A stretch of DNA of 64,000 nucleotides from Amycolatopsis sp. CA-126428 (GCF_002904335.1 NZ_PPHF01000038.1:1-64000); one strand, 5' to 3'. Shown: positions 7,615 through 17,791, counted from the first letter of the stretch. The notes: a model not told the origin generated them from the sequence alone. Numbers and translations: made by a program.

Positions 7615-9060
7615 ATGCGTTTGCTCGTGCTGTTCGCCGCCGTGGCCCTCGCCGTCACGGGCTGTTCGGGGTCCGACACCGCCCGGCCCGGTGTCCTGTC
7701 CGTCGGCATCCGGGAGCCCGCGACGCTGCTGCCCGCCGACCTCGCCGACCAGGCGGGCCGGCTGGTGACGAGCGTGCTGTGGACCCCGCTCGCCGACTAC
7801 GACGCGACGTCCGGGAAGGTCACCCCGCGCGCGGCGGCGTCGATCGAGAGCACCGACCGGGTGCACTGGACGGTCAAGCTGCGGCCGTCGGCGTTCCACG
7901 ACGGCACCCCGGTCACCGCCCAGTCCTATGTGGACACGTGGCGGGTGATCGCCGCCTCGCACTGGGTCTCGTCGCCGGTGCTGACGAAGCTCCTGCGGGC
8001 CCGCGGAATCAAGGCGGCGGCCCCGGACACGATCGCGCTGACCCTCGACCGGCCGTCCGGCCAGGTGCCCGCGCTGCTCTCCGCGCCGGGCCTGGTGCCG
8101 CTGCCGGCGTCGGTGCTCGCCTCCCAGGACTGGGACGCGTTCGCGAAGGCCCCGGTCGGCAACGGCCCGTACCGGCTCGACGGCGGCTGGCGGCCGGGTT
8201 CGGGCGGCACCCTCAAGCGCGTCGGCGCGGGGAAGGCCGAGGAACTCGACCTGCGGGTCGGCGAGCCGGCGGCCCAGTACGACGCGGTCAAGGCGGGCAC
8301 GCTCGACCTCGCGACCGAGGTCCCCGGCGAGCGGCACGAGGCCATGCACGGCGAATTCGCCGGCCGCCACGCGTCCTGGGCCCTGCCCGAGGCGGGCTAC
8401 CTGGCGTTCCCGGTGACGAACCCCCGGTTCGCCGACCCGACGGTCCGCCACGGTTTCGCCCTCGGCGTCGACCGCGCGGCGCTGGAGGCCGGCCCGCTGG
8501 CGCACCAGGTCGACCCGGCGAAGGCGATGCTGCCCCCGTCGGACGCCCCGGGTGAGCGCTCGGGCACCTGCCGCCCCTGCACCTTCGACGCGGCGGCCGG
8601 CAAGGCCCTGCTGAAGCAAGCGGCCTTCCCCGGCGGCGCGACCGTCTACTTCGGACCGGGCGCGGAGGCGTGGACGCGCGCACTGGTGGTCGGGTTGCAC
8701 AAGGCACTGGACGTTTCCGTGACGGCACAGGCGGCCCCGCGCACGGACCAGCTCGACGGCCCGTCCACGTTGGACGTCAAGCCGGCGACGGGAAGCCCGT
8801 ACGAGCTGCTGTCGGAGCTGGCCACGGCGTCGGGGTACACCGACGACGTCTTCCGCCAGAACCTGGCGCTGGCCGACGCGGCGGCCACCCCGGAGGAGGC
8901 GGGCGAGCTGTACCGGCTGGCGGAGAACCAGCTGCTGCGCGACCTGCCGGTGGCACCGCTGTGGTCGGGCCACGGTCACGCGGTCTGGGCACCGCGGGTC
9001 CACGACGTCACGGCCACGCCGTTCACCGGGCCGGTGCTGGCGGGGATCGGCGTCTCGTGA
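7615..9060 (+). CDS. ABC peptide-type substrate-binding lipoprotein (family 5), orphan
   Basis: The 481-residue solute-binding protein resembles the DppA/OppA class. A short lipoprotein signal (LLVLFAAVALAVTGC, Cys17) is followed by a class-specific N-terminal part (VGIREPATLLPADLADQ) and the segment HWTVKLRPSAFHDGTPVTAQSYVDTW that marks family 5. No permease or ATPase gene lies nearby and both flanking genes point elsewhere, so this is an orphan binding protein. It may feed a transporter coded elsewhere or act as a sensor. At 481 residues it is a little shorter than most DppA proteins. Confidence 0.85.
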   Translation: MRLLVLFAAVALAVTGCSGSDTARPGVLSVGIREPATLLPADLADQAGRLVTSVLWTPLADYDATSGKVTPRAAASIESTDRVHWTVKLRPSAFHDGTPVTAQSYVDTWRVIAASHWVSSPVLTKLLRARGIKAAAPDTIALTLDRPSGQVPALLSAPGLVPLPASVLASQDWDAFAKAPVGNGPYRLDGGWRPGSGGTLKRVGAGKAEELDLRVGEPAAQYDAVKAGTLDLATEVPGERHEAMHGEFAGRHASWALPEAGYLAFPVTNPRFADPTVRHGFALGVDRAALEAGPLAHQVDPAKAMLPPSDAPGERSGTCRPCTFDAAAGKALLKQAAFPGGATVYFGPGAEAWTRALVVGLHKALDVSVTAQAAPRTDQLDGPSTLDVKPATGSPYELLSELATASGYTDDVFRQNLALADAAATPEEAGELYRLAENQLLRDLPVAPLWSGHGHAVWAPRVHDVTATPFTGPVLAGIGVS

Positions 9061-9181
9061 GCTGGGAGCCCGCTCCGCTGTGCTGCCGGAGCAAGGCCTG
9101 GGCCGCTGACTGGATCGGGGGTTTGCCCAGCCACCGGCGACCCCGGAGCGAGCATGACTACCTACGGGCCACAGGCCGCCT

Positions 9182-10060
9182 CTAGACCGTGGCGTGCTCC
9201 ACGAGCGTCTCGATGAACGCCCCGGTCAGCGGGTCCGGAGCCGCGCGCGTGTAGGCCGTCAGCGTCCGGCGGACCGGCGTGCTCGGCCGCAGGACCCGGC
9301 CGTCGAAGCGGGGCGGCAGGACGTTGGCCGGGACCAGCGCCGGGCCGAGGCCCGCGGCCGCGAGGATCGGCGCGGCCGCCGTCTGCTCGGTGCGGACCGC
9401 CGCGCGGGGGCGGAAGCCCGCCGCCGCGCAGGCCGCGTCGACCAGCTCCGCCAGGCCGTTGCCCGGGGCGTAGTGCACCCACGCGCAGCCGGCGAGCGTC
9501 GCCAGGTCGACTTCGCCGGTGCTGTCGTCCTCGCGGGCGCCGTCGGCGGGCAGCACGACGACGAACTCCTCCACCCCCAGCTCGCGCACCGGGCCCGCCC
9601 AGTCGCCGGGGCGCGGGCCGAGCGCCACGTCGGCCTCGCCCGCGGCCATCGCCTCGCGCAGCTCGCCGGCGTGCCGGAACTCGATCAGCCGCACGTCGAC
9701 CTCGGGCCGGTCGCGCCGCCACACGCGCAACGCGGGCGGCAGCACGCCGAGGCTCACCGAGTACACCGTGGCGACCTGCAGCTCGCCCGCCGTCGTCCCG
9801 GACGCGAGCCGGGCCGCGCAGCGCGCGCGTTCGGCATCGGCCAGCGCCGCCCGCGCGTGCGGCAGCATCGCCCGGCCCATCGGCGTGAGCCGGACCGCCC
9901 GGGGCAGCCGCTCCAGCAGCGGCCCGCCGAGGCCGCGCTCGAGGGCCCGCATCTGGTGCGACAGCGCCGGTTGCGTCACGTGCAGCTGCTCGGCGGCGCG
10001 GGTGAACGACCCGGTGTCGACCACCGTGACCAGGTACTCGAGCTGCCGTAGACTTGTCAT
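9182..10060 (-). CDS. LysR-family transcriptional regulator
   Basis: The 292-residue protein starts with a winged helix-turn-helix typical of LysR regulators (LRQLEYLVTVVDTGSFTRAAEQLHVTQPALSHQMRALE, about residues 4-40). A co-inducer-binding domain of the periplasmic-binding fold follows. It is divergent from the PRISE-type reductase gene at 10132, with 71 bases between the two starts. By the usual LysR arrangement it probably controls that gene. The effector is not predictable. Confidence 0.88.
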   Translation of the reverse strand: MTSLRQLEYLVTVVDTGSFTRAAEQLHVTQPALSHQMRALERGLGGPLLERLPRAVRLTPMGRAMLPHARAALADAERARCAARLASGTTAGELQVATVYSVSLGVLPPALRVWRRDRPEVDVRLIEFRHAGELREAMAAGEADVALGPRPGDWAGPVRELGVEEFVVVLPADGAREDDSTGEVDLATLAGCAWVHYAPGNGLAELVDAACAAAGFRPRAAVRTEQTAAAPILAAAGLGPALVPANVLPPRFDGRVLRPSTPVRRTLTAYTRAAPDPLTGAFIETLVEHATV

Positions 10061-10131
10061 GAACGCAGTTTATCGACTTGGTGACAACTAAGCCTTGGAC
10101 TTATCCCATCCGGCTGACCAGCCTTGACGGC

Positions 10132-11142
10132 ATGGAACGCAAGACAGCTCTGGTCGCCGGGGCCAACGGGATCATCGGCAAGAACCTCGTAGCACACCTG
10201 CGGGCCGACGGTGGCTGGGACGTCGTCGGCCTGTCCCGGCGAGGCGGGCCGGGCGCGATCGCCGTCGACCTCCTCGACGCGGCCGGCACCCGGGCCAAGG
10301 TCGGGGCGCTGACCGGCGTCACGCACCTCTTCTACGCGGCCTACCAGGACCGGCCGACGTGGGCGGAGCTGGTGCCGCCGAACCTGGCGATGCTGACGAA
10401 CCTCGTCGACGCGACGGGGCCCGGCTTGCGGCACGTCAGCCTCATGCAGGGCTACAAGGTCTACGGCGCGCACCTCGGCCCGTTCAAGACCCCGGCGCGC
10501 GAGACCGACGCCGGGCACATGCCGCCGGAGTTCAACGTCGACCAGCAGCGGTTCCTCGAACGGCGGGCGGGCGAGTGGACGTGGTCGGCGATCCGGCCGT
10601 CGGTGGTCGGCGGCACCGCGCTGGGCAACCCGATGAACCTGGCGCTGGTGATCGCGGTGTACGCGTCGATTTCGAAGGAACTCGGGCTGCCCCTGCGCTT
10701 CCCCGGCGAGCCCGGCGCGTACGACAGCCTGCTGGAAATGACCGACGCGGGCCTGCTGGCCTCGGCAACGGTCTGGGCCACCGGGCACCAAGGCGCGTTC
10801 AACATCGCGAACGGCGACCTGTTCCGCTGGCGCGAGCTCTGGCCGAAGCTGGCGGCGTACTTCGACCTCGAGGTGGCGCCACCGCTGCGGATGTCGCTGG
10901 TGGACGTCATGGCGGACAAAGGTCCACTGTGGTCCGACATGGCCGTCGCCCACGGTCTTTCGGCGTCCTATGCGGACGTCTCGGCCTCATGGGCGTTCGG
11001 CGACTTCGTGTTCGGGTGGGACTACGACATGTTCGCGGACACGTCGAAGGCGCGGCGTGCGGGTTTCCACGAATACGTCGAGACGGAGCAGATGTTCTAC
11101 CGGTTGTTCGACGAATTCCGGAAGGCGCGGGTGATCCCCTAG
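10132..11142 (+). CDS. PRISE-type SDR reductase (progesterone 5-beta-reductase/iridoid synthase-like)
   Basis: The 336-residue atypical short-chain dehydrogenase has a Rossmann motif GANGIIG near residues 9-15. Its C-terminal half strongly matches the PRISE family ([37 protein letters not shown], ending KARVIP). PRISE enzymes reduce activated enone double bonds with NADPH. The family Lys is present in QGYKVYG (Lys109). The catalytic Tyr expected in the NFYY/NFYW segment appears replaced: the sequence reads [10 protein letters not shown], with Asn135 at that place by eye alignment. The ATG at 10132 gives the normal N terminus. It is divergent from a LysR regulator and convergent with an SDR gene, sharing a CTAG stop overlap. 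The substrate is unknown. Confidence 0.75.
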   Translation: MERKTALVAGANGIIGKNLVAHLRADGGWDVVGLSRRGGPGAIAVDLLDAAGTRAKVGALTGVTHLFYAAYQDRPTWAELVPPNLAMLTNLVDATGPGLRHVSLMQGYKVYGAHLGPFKTPARETDAGHMPPEFNVDQQRFLERRAGEWTWSAIRPSVVGGTALGNPMNLALVIAVYASISKELGLPLRFPGEPGAYDSLLEMTDAGLLASATVWATGHQGAFNIANGDLFRWRELWPKLAAYFDLEVAPPLRMSLVDVMADKGPLWSDMAVAHGLSASYADVSASWAFGDFVFGWDYDMFADTSKARRAGFHEYVETEQMFYRLFDEFRKARVIP

Positions 11143-11873
11143 CCGCGCCCGATGAACGGCATGGTCGTCGCGGTGATGGTGAGGAACTGGACGTTCGCGT
11201 CCAGCGGCAGCCCGGCCATGTACCGCACCGCGTCGGCCACGTGCCGGACGTCGAAGGTCGGCTCGGCGACGACCCGGCCGTCGGCCTGCGGGATGCCGGC
11301 GGCCATCCGCTCGGTCATTTCGGTGGCCGCGTTGCCGATGTCGATCTGCCCGCAGGCGACGTCCCAGGCCCGGCCGTCCAGCGAGATCGATCGGGTCAGC
11401 CCGGTGACGGCGTGCTTCGTCGCGGTGTAGGCGACGCTGGCGGGCCGCGGCGCGTGGGCGGAGATCGAGCCGTTGTTGACGATCCGGCCGCCGCGCGGGT
11501 CCTGGTCCTTCATCAGCCGCACGGCTTGGCGGGCGCAGAGGAACATCCCGGTGAGGTTGACGTCGACGGTCCGCTTCCAGTCCTCGACGGACAGGTCGGC
11601 GACGGTCCCGCCCGCGGAGATCCCGGCGTTGTTGAACAGGAGGTCGAGCCGCCCCCACCGGTCCCGCACGGCGTCGAAGAGCGCCTCGACGGCTTGCTCG
11701 TCGGAAACGTCGGTGGGCACCGCGAGCGCGTTCTCGAAGCCCGAGGCCGTTTCCTCGAGGGCGGAAGCGCGCCGCCCGGCCAGCGCGACCCGGTAGCCGT
11801 CTGCCAGGAGTGCCCGGGCCACGGCCCGCCCGATGCCCGACCCCGCTCCGGTGACGACCGCCGTTTTCACCAT
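11139..11873 (-). CDS. Short-chain dehydrogenase/reductase
   Basis: The 244-residue classical SDR has the cofactor motif TGAGSGIG (residues 8-15), NNAG, and an active site with Ser in NNGSISA and the YTATK Tyr/Lys pair. The GRR after the second strand suggests NADP preference. The frame is open far upstream, but the ATG at 11873, preceded by GGAGGCGGG, gives the family N terminus. The stop shares CTAG with the convergent reductase gene. The substrate cannot be assigned. Confidence 0.85.
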   Translation of the reverse strand: MVKTAVVTGAGSGIGRAVARALLADGYRVALAGRRASALEETASGFENALAVPTDVSDEQAVEALFDAVRDRWGRLDLLFNNAGISAGGTVADLSVEDWKRTVDVNLTGMFLCARQAVRLMKDQDPRGGRIVNNGSISAHAPRPASVAYTATKHAVTGLTRSISLDGRAWDVACGQIDIGNAATEMTERMAAGIPQADGRVVAEPTFDVRHVADAVRYMAGLPLDANVQFLTITATTMPFIGRG

Positions 11874-12002
11874 CCCGCCTCCTGGACTGCGCACATGGAA
11901 CTTCGCGAGAGCTTCCGAGCCGGGCTGGCCCGGCAACTCGGCCACCCTAGCGGCCTGCGGGGCGGCCTCGGCTTCCCCCTGCTCGTGTCCGGGAAATGAC
12001 GA

Positions 12003-12030
12003 GCGGGGCCCGGCTCGCGCCGGACCCCGC
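12003..12030 (-). terminator. Terminator hairpin after the protease gene
   Basis: GCGGGG-C-CCGGC (12003-12014) pairs with GCCGG-A-CCCCGC (12019-12030) around a TCGC loop, with one internal mismatch. It begins 11 bases beyond the stop of the leftward protease gene. Confidence 0.65.
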
Positions 12031-12040
12031 CCAGAAGGAA

Positions 12041-13954
12041 TTACTTCGCCGCCACGCCCAGCGCGGCGAGCGCCGGGCCGGCCATGATCACGCCGTTGCC
12101 CGTCACCGTGTCGAAGCCGGGCGCGCCCAGGTCGATCGACGAGGACACCAGGGCCGTGCGGATGTCGGCCTGCGTCGCCGTGGGCTTGCCCGACAGCAGC
12201 AGGGCCGCGATGGCCGCCGCGTGCGGGGCCGCCGCCGACGTGCCGAAGAACGGCTGGAAGCCCGTCACCGAGGTCGCGACGCCGTCGGCCGCGGTGATGT
12301 CCGGCTTCGCGCGGACCGTGCCGCCGGTCGAGGACACGTTGCCCGGGGTGATCGCCGTGCCGTTGGCGGTGTAGAACACGCGACGCCGGCCGTCCGAAGA
12401 GAACCGCTCCCACTTGCTCGACGCCGTGTACAGGCCGGGGTACGGGCCGGCCGGGTTGGCCGGGTCACCGGTCTCCAGGGGCCGGGTGAACGCGCCCGCC
12501 GCCGGCGCCGCCGCCACGCTGAACGCGTTGACCGCGGCCGAGTGGCCGTTCGTGACGCCGTTGGTGCTGAACGCCTTGAGCGAGCCCGAAGCCACGAACC
12601 GGCCGCGGATCACGTTCAGCGCGAGGAAGCGGTCGGCGCCGCTGTACTTGACCACCGCGACCTTGTAGCCGGAGCCGGTGGTGGGCACGGACGCGATCTC
12701 GTACGGGTTCTGCGAACCGGACTGCGCGTTCTCGCTGGAGGCCACGACGCTGCCCGCGGAGTTCAGGATGAACAGGTCGTAGTCGTTGGCGGACTTGCCC
12801 CACGGGTCGGACCAGAACAGCGTCACCGGCTTGCCGAGCGAGCCCGCCGAGAGCGCGTCGAAGTTCTGCGTGGTGCTGCTCGGGTCGAAGTCGTGCGGGG
12901 TACCGGTGACGCCGCTGATCTTCGCCGGCGAGGCCCGGAAGTCGCCCTCGTAGTAGCCGCTGGTGCCGTCGGTGGCGTTGCCCGAGTTGCCGGCCGAGGA
13001 GAAGTAGAGCGTGCCGGCCGCGGTCACGTCGTTGACCGCCTGCGCGACCTGCGTGTCCTGGAACGGCGATTCGTCGAAGTAGGAGACGTCGTCGACGATG
13101 ATCCGGCAGTTGCCGGTGCTGCGCAGGGCGCGGATGTTCGCGGCGAAGCTCGCTTCGCTGGTGAACGCGGTCGCGAAACCGAGGGTCGCGTCCGGCGCGA
13201 GGTCGTGGATGATCTCGAGCATCGCGGTGCCCTCGTCGCCGCTGCCCTTCTGGCCGGACAGGACGTCCACCGCGGGCAGCTCGCCGGCGGCCTGCGACTT
13301 CGCCAGGGAGTCGACGCCGTCGGAGAGCACGCAGACCTTCACGCCGGAGCCGCTGACGCCGTAGGTGGTGCGGGCGGTGTCGGCGCCGTGCGCCTTGTCC
13401 CCTTCGGAGACCTGCGTCGCGGCGGCGGCCTGCGCGGCGGCGGTCCGGGCGGCCGCGCGGAAGTCGCGGTTGCCCGGCTCGCTCCAGGTGGTGGCCTGGG
13501 CGGCGGGCTTCACTTCGGCGACGTCGGCCCGGCCGGCGATCGCGTCCAGGGCGGACAGCGGCAGGTCGGCGCGGACGGCGCCGTCCGGCGAGACGGAGCG
13601 GACCGCGCCGCCCGCCGCCGTGACGGCGTTCGCGACGGCCTTCCCCTGCGCGGCGATGTCGACCGAGACGGTGCCGGCGTTGCTGACGCCGACGCCGGAG
13701 CGGTATGCGGGCAGCTTCGCGGCCAGCGACCGGTCGGCCCGCAACCGCTTCTCGACGACCAGCTGGCTCGATTGCTTGCGCTCGGCGGGGCTCAGGCTCT
13801 TCTTGATGCTCTGCAGTGCGCTGATGCCCGCTTCGGTGCGCGCGGCCGCCGCGTCCACCGTGGACGGCTGCGCCACCGAGACCCCCGTCGTCAGCAGCAG
13901 CGCGCCGACCGTCAGCGGAACCGCGTGCGCGGCTGCCCGGCTGAATCTCACCAT
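12041..13954 (-). CDS. Secreted S8/S53-like serine peptidase with Ser-Glu-Asp residues
   Basis: The 637-residue exported peptidase carries a signal peptide ([19 protein letters not shown]), a long propeptide-like N-terminal region and a subtilisin-type catalytic domain. Asp212 lies in VCVLSDGVD, and Ser573 lies in [11 protein letters not shown]. Where classic subtilases carry HGT, this protein has [13 protein letters not shown], with Glu241 in that place. It may therefore use a sedolisin-like Ser-Glu-Asp set rather than Ser-His-Asp. SSAGN supplies the oxyanion Asn. An inserted domain of about 200 residues splits the catalytic part. The ATG at 13954 is chosen over a start 42 bases upstream because GGGAGA precedes it and it gives a clean signal peptide. 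It stands alone, with nested inverted repeats at its promoter. Confidence 0.82.
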   Translation of the reverse strand: MVRFSRAAAHAVPLTVGALLLTTGVSVAQPSTVDAAAARTEAGISALQSIKKSLSPAERKQSSQLVVEKRLRADRSLAAKLPAYRSGVGVSNAGTVSVDIAAQGKAVANAVTAAGGAVRSVSPDGAVRADLPLSALDAIAGRADVAEVKPAAQATTWSEPGNRDFRAAARTAAAQAAAATQVSEGDKAHGADTARTTYGVSGSGVKVCVLSDGVDSLAKSQAAGELPAVDVLSGQKGSGDEGTAMLEIIHDLAPDATLGFATAFTSEASFAANIRALRSTGNCRIIVDDVSYFDESPFQDTQVAQAVNDVTAAGTLYFSSAGNSGNATDGTSGYYEGDFRASPAKISGVTGTPHDFDPSSTTQNFDALSAGSLGKPVTLFWSDPWGKSANDYDLFILNSAGSVVASSENAQSGSQNPYEIASVPTTGSGYKVAVVKYSGADRFLALNVIRGRFVASGSLKAFSTNGVTNGHSAAVNAFSVAAAPAAGAFTRPLETGDPANPAGPYPGLYTASSKWERFSSDGRRRVFYTANGTAITPGNVSSTGGTVRAKPDITAADGVATSVTGFQPFFGTSAAAPHAAAIAALLLSGKPTATQADIRTALVSSSIDLGAPGFDTVTGNGVIMAGPALAALGVAAK

Positions 13955-13972
13955 CGATGTCTCCCTGTGATA

Positions 13973-14036
13973 CTCGGTCACTCGACCGAATGACACCCGA
14001 CCGGGTGTAATGGGGAGAATCTAAGGAGTGACCGAG
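13973..14036. promoter_or_regulatory. Nested inverted repeats at protease promoter
   Basis: Outer arms CTCGGTCACTC (13973-13983) and GAGTGACCGAG (14026-14036) are perfect 11-bp complements. Inside them, ACACCCG (13993-13999) and CGGGTGT (14002-14008) form a second perfect pair. They lie 19-82 bases upstream of the protease ATG, the usual promoter zone. On the minus strand TAGATT near 14023 could be a -10 element. Confidence 0.5.
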
Positions 14037-14107
14037 CCGGATTCCAGCGACCAAAGTCGGGAAGGCGCTTCGGTCCACATGCTGGAACGTTCCGGAGTCC
14101 GCGCCGC

Positions 14108-15004
14108 TCAAGAAAACGTGAGAACTATTTTTCCGCGGCCGTGCCCGGTTTCGATTTCCCGGTGCGCGGCCGCGGCCTCGGCGTACGGGTAGGCCCGGCG
14201 CACGAGGAACCGCAAGTCGCCCTTGGCGTAGAGCGCCGCCAGCTCGGCGAGCCGCGCGGCCGAGCGCCCGGATTTCGCGACGAGCACGCCGAGTCCGGCG
14301 GCCCGGCCGTGCTCGACGAGGGTGAGGATCCGATCTCGCGCCTTCACCAGTTCGAGTGAGACGTCAAGTGCTTCCCCGCCGGCCCCGTCGAGCACGGCGT
14401 CGATGCCCCGCGGCGCGGCGGCCACAATGCGGTCCTTCAACCCTTCCCCGTAGACGACGGGGGTCGCCCCCAGCTCGCGCAGGTAGTTCTGGTTGACCGC
14501 GCTCGCGGTGCCGACCACCCGCGCGCCCCGCAGTTTCGCGAGCTGCACGGCGGCGGTGCCGACCGCCCCGGCGGCCCCGTGGACGAGCAGCGTCTCCCCT
14601 TCGCGCGGGTTCAGCATTTCCAACGCGATGGAGGCGGTCTGCATCCCGGCGGTGAACCCGCCGGCGACCTCCCACGGCATTTCCGGCGGCTTCGGCGTGA
14701 CATCGCCGACGGGCACGACGACGTACTCGGCGGCGGCCCGCACGGCGGTGAAGCCGAGAACTTCGGTGCCCGCCTCGAGTTCGCCCTCGTCGACGACGCC
14801 GGCGAACTCGTTCCCGGGCACGCGCGGCCAGGAGAGCGCCAGCCCGGGCGGCTCCCACCCACCCCGCACAGCGGCATCGTAGGGCTGCACCCCGGCGGCC
14901 TTGACCCGAACACGAACCTCCCCCGGCCCGGCGTGCGGCTCCGGCAGGTCGAGGACGCGGAGCACTTCGGGACCACCGAATTCGGTGAACGCCACAGCTT
15001 TCAT
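14108..15004 (-). CDS. Quinone oxidoreductase-like MDR protein (zinc-free)
   Basis: The 298-residue medium-chain dehydrogenase/reductase begins MKAVAFTEFGGPEVLRV, followed by a GroES-like domain. The NADPH-binding domain carries LLVHGAAGAVGTAAVQLAKLRGARVVGTAS. The structural and catalytic zinc Cys residues are absent, as in quinone reductases. It probably reduces quinones or enones in the cytoplasm. The ATG at 15004 is preferred over the one at 15031 because the family N terminus starts there. It is divergent from the GNAT gene and shows no operon partner. Confidence 0.85.
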   Translation of the reverse strand: MKAVAFTEFGGPEVLRVLDLPEPHAGPGEVRVRVKAAGVQPYDAAVRGGWEPPGLALSWPRVPGNEFAGVVDEGELEAGTEVLGFTAVRAAAEYVVVPVGDVTPKPPEMPWEVAGGFTAGMQTASIALEMLNPREGETLLVHGAAGAVGTAAVQLAKLRGARVVGTASAVNQNYLRELGATPVVYGEGLKDRIVAAAPRGIDAVLDGAGGEALDVSLELVKARDRILTLVEHGRAAGLGVLVAKSGRSAARLAELAALYAKGDLRFLVRRAYPYAEAAAAHREIETGHGRGKIVLTFS

Positions 15005-15089
15005 GGCGTCAGTCTGATACTTCGAGCGCACTGGAGGTCAACCACGCGGTGGACGGAAACTGTCGGTGCCCTGCCGTACGGTCCGGGGC

Positions 15090-15536
15090 ATGGCAGAAAT
15101 CGAGATCCGCCGCGCCAACCCCGCCCAGGCCGCCGCGCTGACAGCCTTGGTGCACGCTTCTTCGACGTACCAGGGCGACTACGCGTCCATTTTGGACGGT
15201 TACACGATCACGCCGGACCACCTCGAGGCCCACCCGGCCTTCACGGCCGCGAAGGACGGCGAGATCCTCGGCTTCTACGCGCTCCTCGCCGGGAAACTCG
15301 ATCTGCTCTTCGTCGCCGACCGGGCGCAGGGGCTCGGCATCGGCGCCCGCTTGATCGAGCACATGCTCGCCGAAGCGCGCGAGCGCGGGCTGGACAGCGT
15401 GCGCGTCGTGTCCCACCCGCCCGCCTTGGCGTTCTACGTCCGGATGGGCGCGCGGCGCACCGGCACGATCCCGGCGAACCCGCCGAAGGTCCGCTGGGAC
15501 CGGCCGGAGCTCCGCTTCGACGTCCCTACAGGTTGA
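15090..15536 (+). CDS. GNAT-family N-acetyltransferase
   Basis: The 148-residue protein carries the acetyl-CoA-binding loop [24 protein letters not shown] and the family closing segment [15 protein letters not shown]. It probably acetylates a small amine or an N terminus; no substrate can be assigned. The ATG at 15090 gives the conserved first strand MAEIEIRRA; an upstream in-frame ATG at 15066 is less likely. The 3' end overlaps the convergent lipoamide dehydrogenase gene by 11 bases. Confidence 0.82.
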   Translation: MAEIEIRRANPAQAAALTALVHASSTYQGDYASILDGYTITPDHLEAHPAFTAAKDGEILGFYALLAGKLDLLFVADRAQGLGIGARLIEHMLAEARERGLDSVRVVSHPPALAFYVRMGARRTGTIPANPPKVRWDRPELRFDVPTG

Positions 15537-16917
15537 TCATGTGGCCGGCGAGGCCGTGGACCGCTTCCTTCACCGCTTCACCCAGCGTCGGGTGGGCGTG
15601 GACGTTGCGGGCCACCTCGTGCACCGTCAGGTCCCACTGCTGGGCCAGCGTCAGCTCCGGCAGCAACTCCGTCACGTCCGGGCCGATCAGGTGGCCGCCG
15701 ATCAGTTCGCCGTGCTTCGCGTCGCTGATCAGCTTCACGAAGCCGCCCGGGTCGCCCAGGCCCTGGGCCTTGCCGTTGGCCGTGAAGGGGAACTTCGCCA
15801 CCTGGACGTCGAAGCCCTTCTCGCGGGCCTGTTCCTCCGTCCAGCCGAAGCTGGCGATCTGGGGCTGGCAGAACGTCGCGCGCGGGATCATCGGGAAGTC
15901 GAGTTCCATCGTCTCCGCGCCCGCGATCGTCTCCGCCGCCACCACGCCCATCGACTCCGACGCGTGCGCCAGCATCAGCTTCGCCGTCACGTCGCCGATC
16001 GCGAAGATGTGCTCGACGTTCGTGCGGCCGCGGCCGTCCACGGCGATCGCGCCGCGGTCGGTCAGGGCCACCCCGGTCTTGTCCAGGCCGTAGCCCCCCA
16101 CGCGCGGCTGGAAGCCGATCGCCTGCAGGACCTTGTCGGCCTCGAGGACCTGCTCGCCGTTCTTCTCCGAGGACACCGTCACCCGCACGGAGGAACCCGA
16201 GTCGTCGATCGACTCGACGCGGGTCGACGTCAGCACCTTGATGCCGAGCTTGCGGTACCGGCGCGCCAGCTCCGCCGACACCTCGGCGTCCTCCAGCGGC
16301 ACCATCCGGTCGAGGAACTCGACGATCGTGACGTCGACGCCGTAGTTGTGCAGCACGTAGGCGAATTCGACGCCGATCGCGCCCGCGCCGGCGATCACGA
16401 TGCTCGAGGGCAGCTCGCTCGACAGGATCTGCTCTTCGTAGGTCACCACGCGCTCGCTGCGCGAAGTCCCCGGCAGCAGCCGCGTGGTCGCGCCGGTCGC
16501 GATGATGCAGTGGCCGAACGTGATCCGCTCGCCGTTCACCTCGAGGGTGTGGTCGTCGAGGAAGGTGCCGTGCCCGTCGAACTCGGTGATCTTGTTCTTC
16601 TTCATCAGGAAGTGCACGCCCTTGACGCGCCCGTCGGCGACCTTCCGGCTCCGCTCGTACGCGGCCGTGTAGTCGACCTTGATCGGGCTGTCGGAGGAGA
16701 TGCCGAACGCCTTCGCCTCCTGCATCACCACGTGCGCCAGCTCGGCGTTGCGCAGCAGCGCCTTCGACGGGATGCACCCGACGTTCAGGCAGACGCCACC
16801 CCAGTACTTCTCCTCGACCACCGCGGCGCTCAGCCCCAGCTGGGACGCGCGGATCGCCGCGACGTAGCCGCCCACTCCGGCCCCCAGCACGACGACATCA
16901 AAGTGTTGTGCACTCAT
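15526..16917 (-). CDS. lpdA: Dihydrolipoyl dehydrogenase
   Basis: The 463-residue flavoprotein is the E3 component that reoxidises dihydrolipoamide in 2-oxoacid dehydrogenase complexes, passing electrons to NAD. Visible are the FAD motif [13 protein letters not shown], the redox disulfide in [16 protein letters not shown] (Cys43 and Cys48), the NAD motif [14 protein letters not shown], the second FAD segment [15 protein letters not shown], and the C-terminal [16 protein letters not shown] with the catalytic His-Glu pair. The length is normal. No E1 or E2 gene is adjacent, which is common for a shared E3. Confidence 0.95.
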   Translation of the reverse strand: MSAQHFDVVVLGAGVGGYVAAIRASQLGLSAAVVEEKYWGGVCLNVGCIPSKALLRNAELAHVVMQEAKAFGISSDSPIKVDYTAAYERSRKVADGRVKGVHFLMKKNKITEFDGHGTFLDDHTLEVNGERITFGHCIIATGATTRLLPGTSRSERVVTYEEQILSSELPSSIVIAGAGAIGVEFAYVLHNYGVDVTIVEFLDRMVPLEDAEVSAELARRYRKLGIKVLTSTRVESIDDSGSSVRVTVSSEKNGEQVLEADKVLQAIGFQPRVGGYGLDKTGVALTDRGAIAVDGRGRTNVEHIFAIGDVTAKLMLAHASESMGVVAAETIAGAETMELDFPMIPRATFCQPQIASFGWTEEQAREKGFDVQVAKFPFTANGKAQGLGDPGGFVKLISDAKHGELIGGHLIGPDVTELLPELTLAQQWDLTVHEVARNVHAHPTLGEAVKEAVHGLAGHMINL

Positions 16918-17020
16918 CCCTCGAAACTACCCCTTCGGGCAGGTCGGGGCGGGGTGACCCGGGCCTCACGGCAGGCAGCCCGGAAGGCCGCCAAGGCGCC
17001 CTCGCAGCGGCCGGCGGTCG

Positions 17021-17791
17021 TCAGGCCGCGGCCGGACGTTCCTCGCCGCGGATGCCCTCCAGCAGCGCCGTCACCGCGGCCATGATCCGGGCCGTCGCCT
17101 CCTCCAGCACCTCGCGAGTGCGCGGAAGGCCGGCGAGGTCGGAGAGGTCGACCGGCGGCCCGGCGACCAGCTCGACGGTCTTGCGCGGCAGCCCGCGCGG
17201 CAGCTTCGCCGTCGACGGCAGCAGGTGGTGGGTCCCCCAGTTGGCCACCGGGATCACCGGCGCCCCGGTCTCCAGCGCCGCCCGCACCACCCCGGTCTTG
17301 CCGCGCATCGGCCAGCCGTCCGGGTCGTTCGAGAAGGTGCCTTCGGGGAAGATCGCCACGCACTCGCCCGCCCGGACGGACGCCACCAGGTCGCGGTAGG
17401 CCTCCGCGGCCGTCGCCGCGCCGCGGTAGACCGGGATGTGCCGTCCGGAGCGCATCACGCGGCCGACCACCGGCAGCTTCCACAGCGAAGCCTTCGCCAG
17501 GTAACGCGGCACGCGGCCGGAGGCGAGGCAGAACGCCGTGAGCGTCGTCGGGTCGGCGAACGACAGATGGTTAGACGCCACCAGCACCCCGCCGGACTTG
17601 GGGATGTGGTGCGAACCCCGGACGCGGAACCGGGTGGTCTGGACGAGGAACTGCCAGACCACCTCGATCGCGAAGCTGTACCAGGCGCCACGGCCGGCGC
17701 GGGCGAAGCGCCGGCCGTAGGCGATCATCTGGCGCCGGGTGAGCAGCTCACCCTCGAGGTCCAGCGCGGTCCAGCGGTCCATGGGTGTCAT
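17021..17791 (-). CDS. 1-acylglycerol-3-phosphate acyltransferase family (PlsC-like)
   Basis: The 256-residue acyltransferase has the catalytic motif NHLSFAD (HX4D) and the acceptor-binding FPEGTFS, with a membrane-associating hydrophobic stretch around residues 35-60. It should transfer an acyl chain to lysophosphatidate or a similar lipid at the membrane. The start at 17791 is followed closely by another ATG at 17782, so the first three residues are uncertain. It is a leftward single gene between lpdA and the F420 enzyme gene. Confidence 0.88.
   Translation of the reverse strand: MTPMDRWTALDLEGELLTRRQMIAYGRRFARAGRGAWYSFAIEVVWQFLVQTTRFRVRGSHHIPKSGGVLVASNHLSFADPTTLTAFCLASGRVPRYLAKASLWKLPVVGRVMRSGRHIPVYRGAATAAEAYRDLVASVRAGECVAIFPEGTFSNDPDGWPMRGKTGVVRAALETGAPVIPVANWGTHHLLPSTAKLPRGLPRKTVELVAGPPVDLSDLAGLPRTREVLEEATARIMAAVTALLEGIRGEERPAAA

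Noticed and set aside
9061..9181. Small gene or RNA between the binding protein and LysR genes
   Set aside because: Only a short GCTCCG/CGGAGC stem at 9072-9092 is visible; no ribosome site, family sequence or convincing terminator tail.
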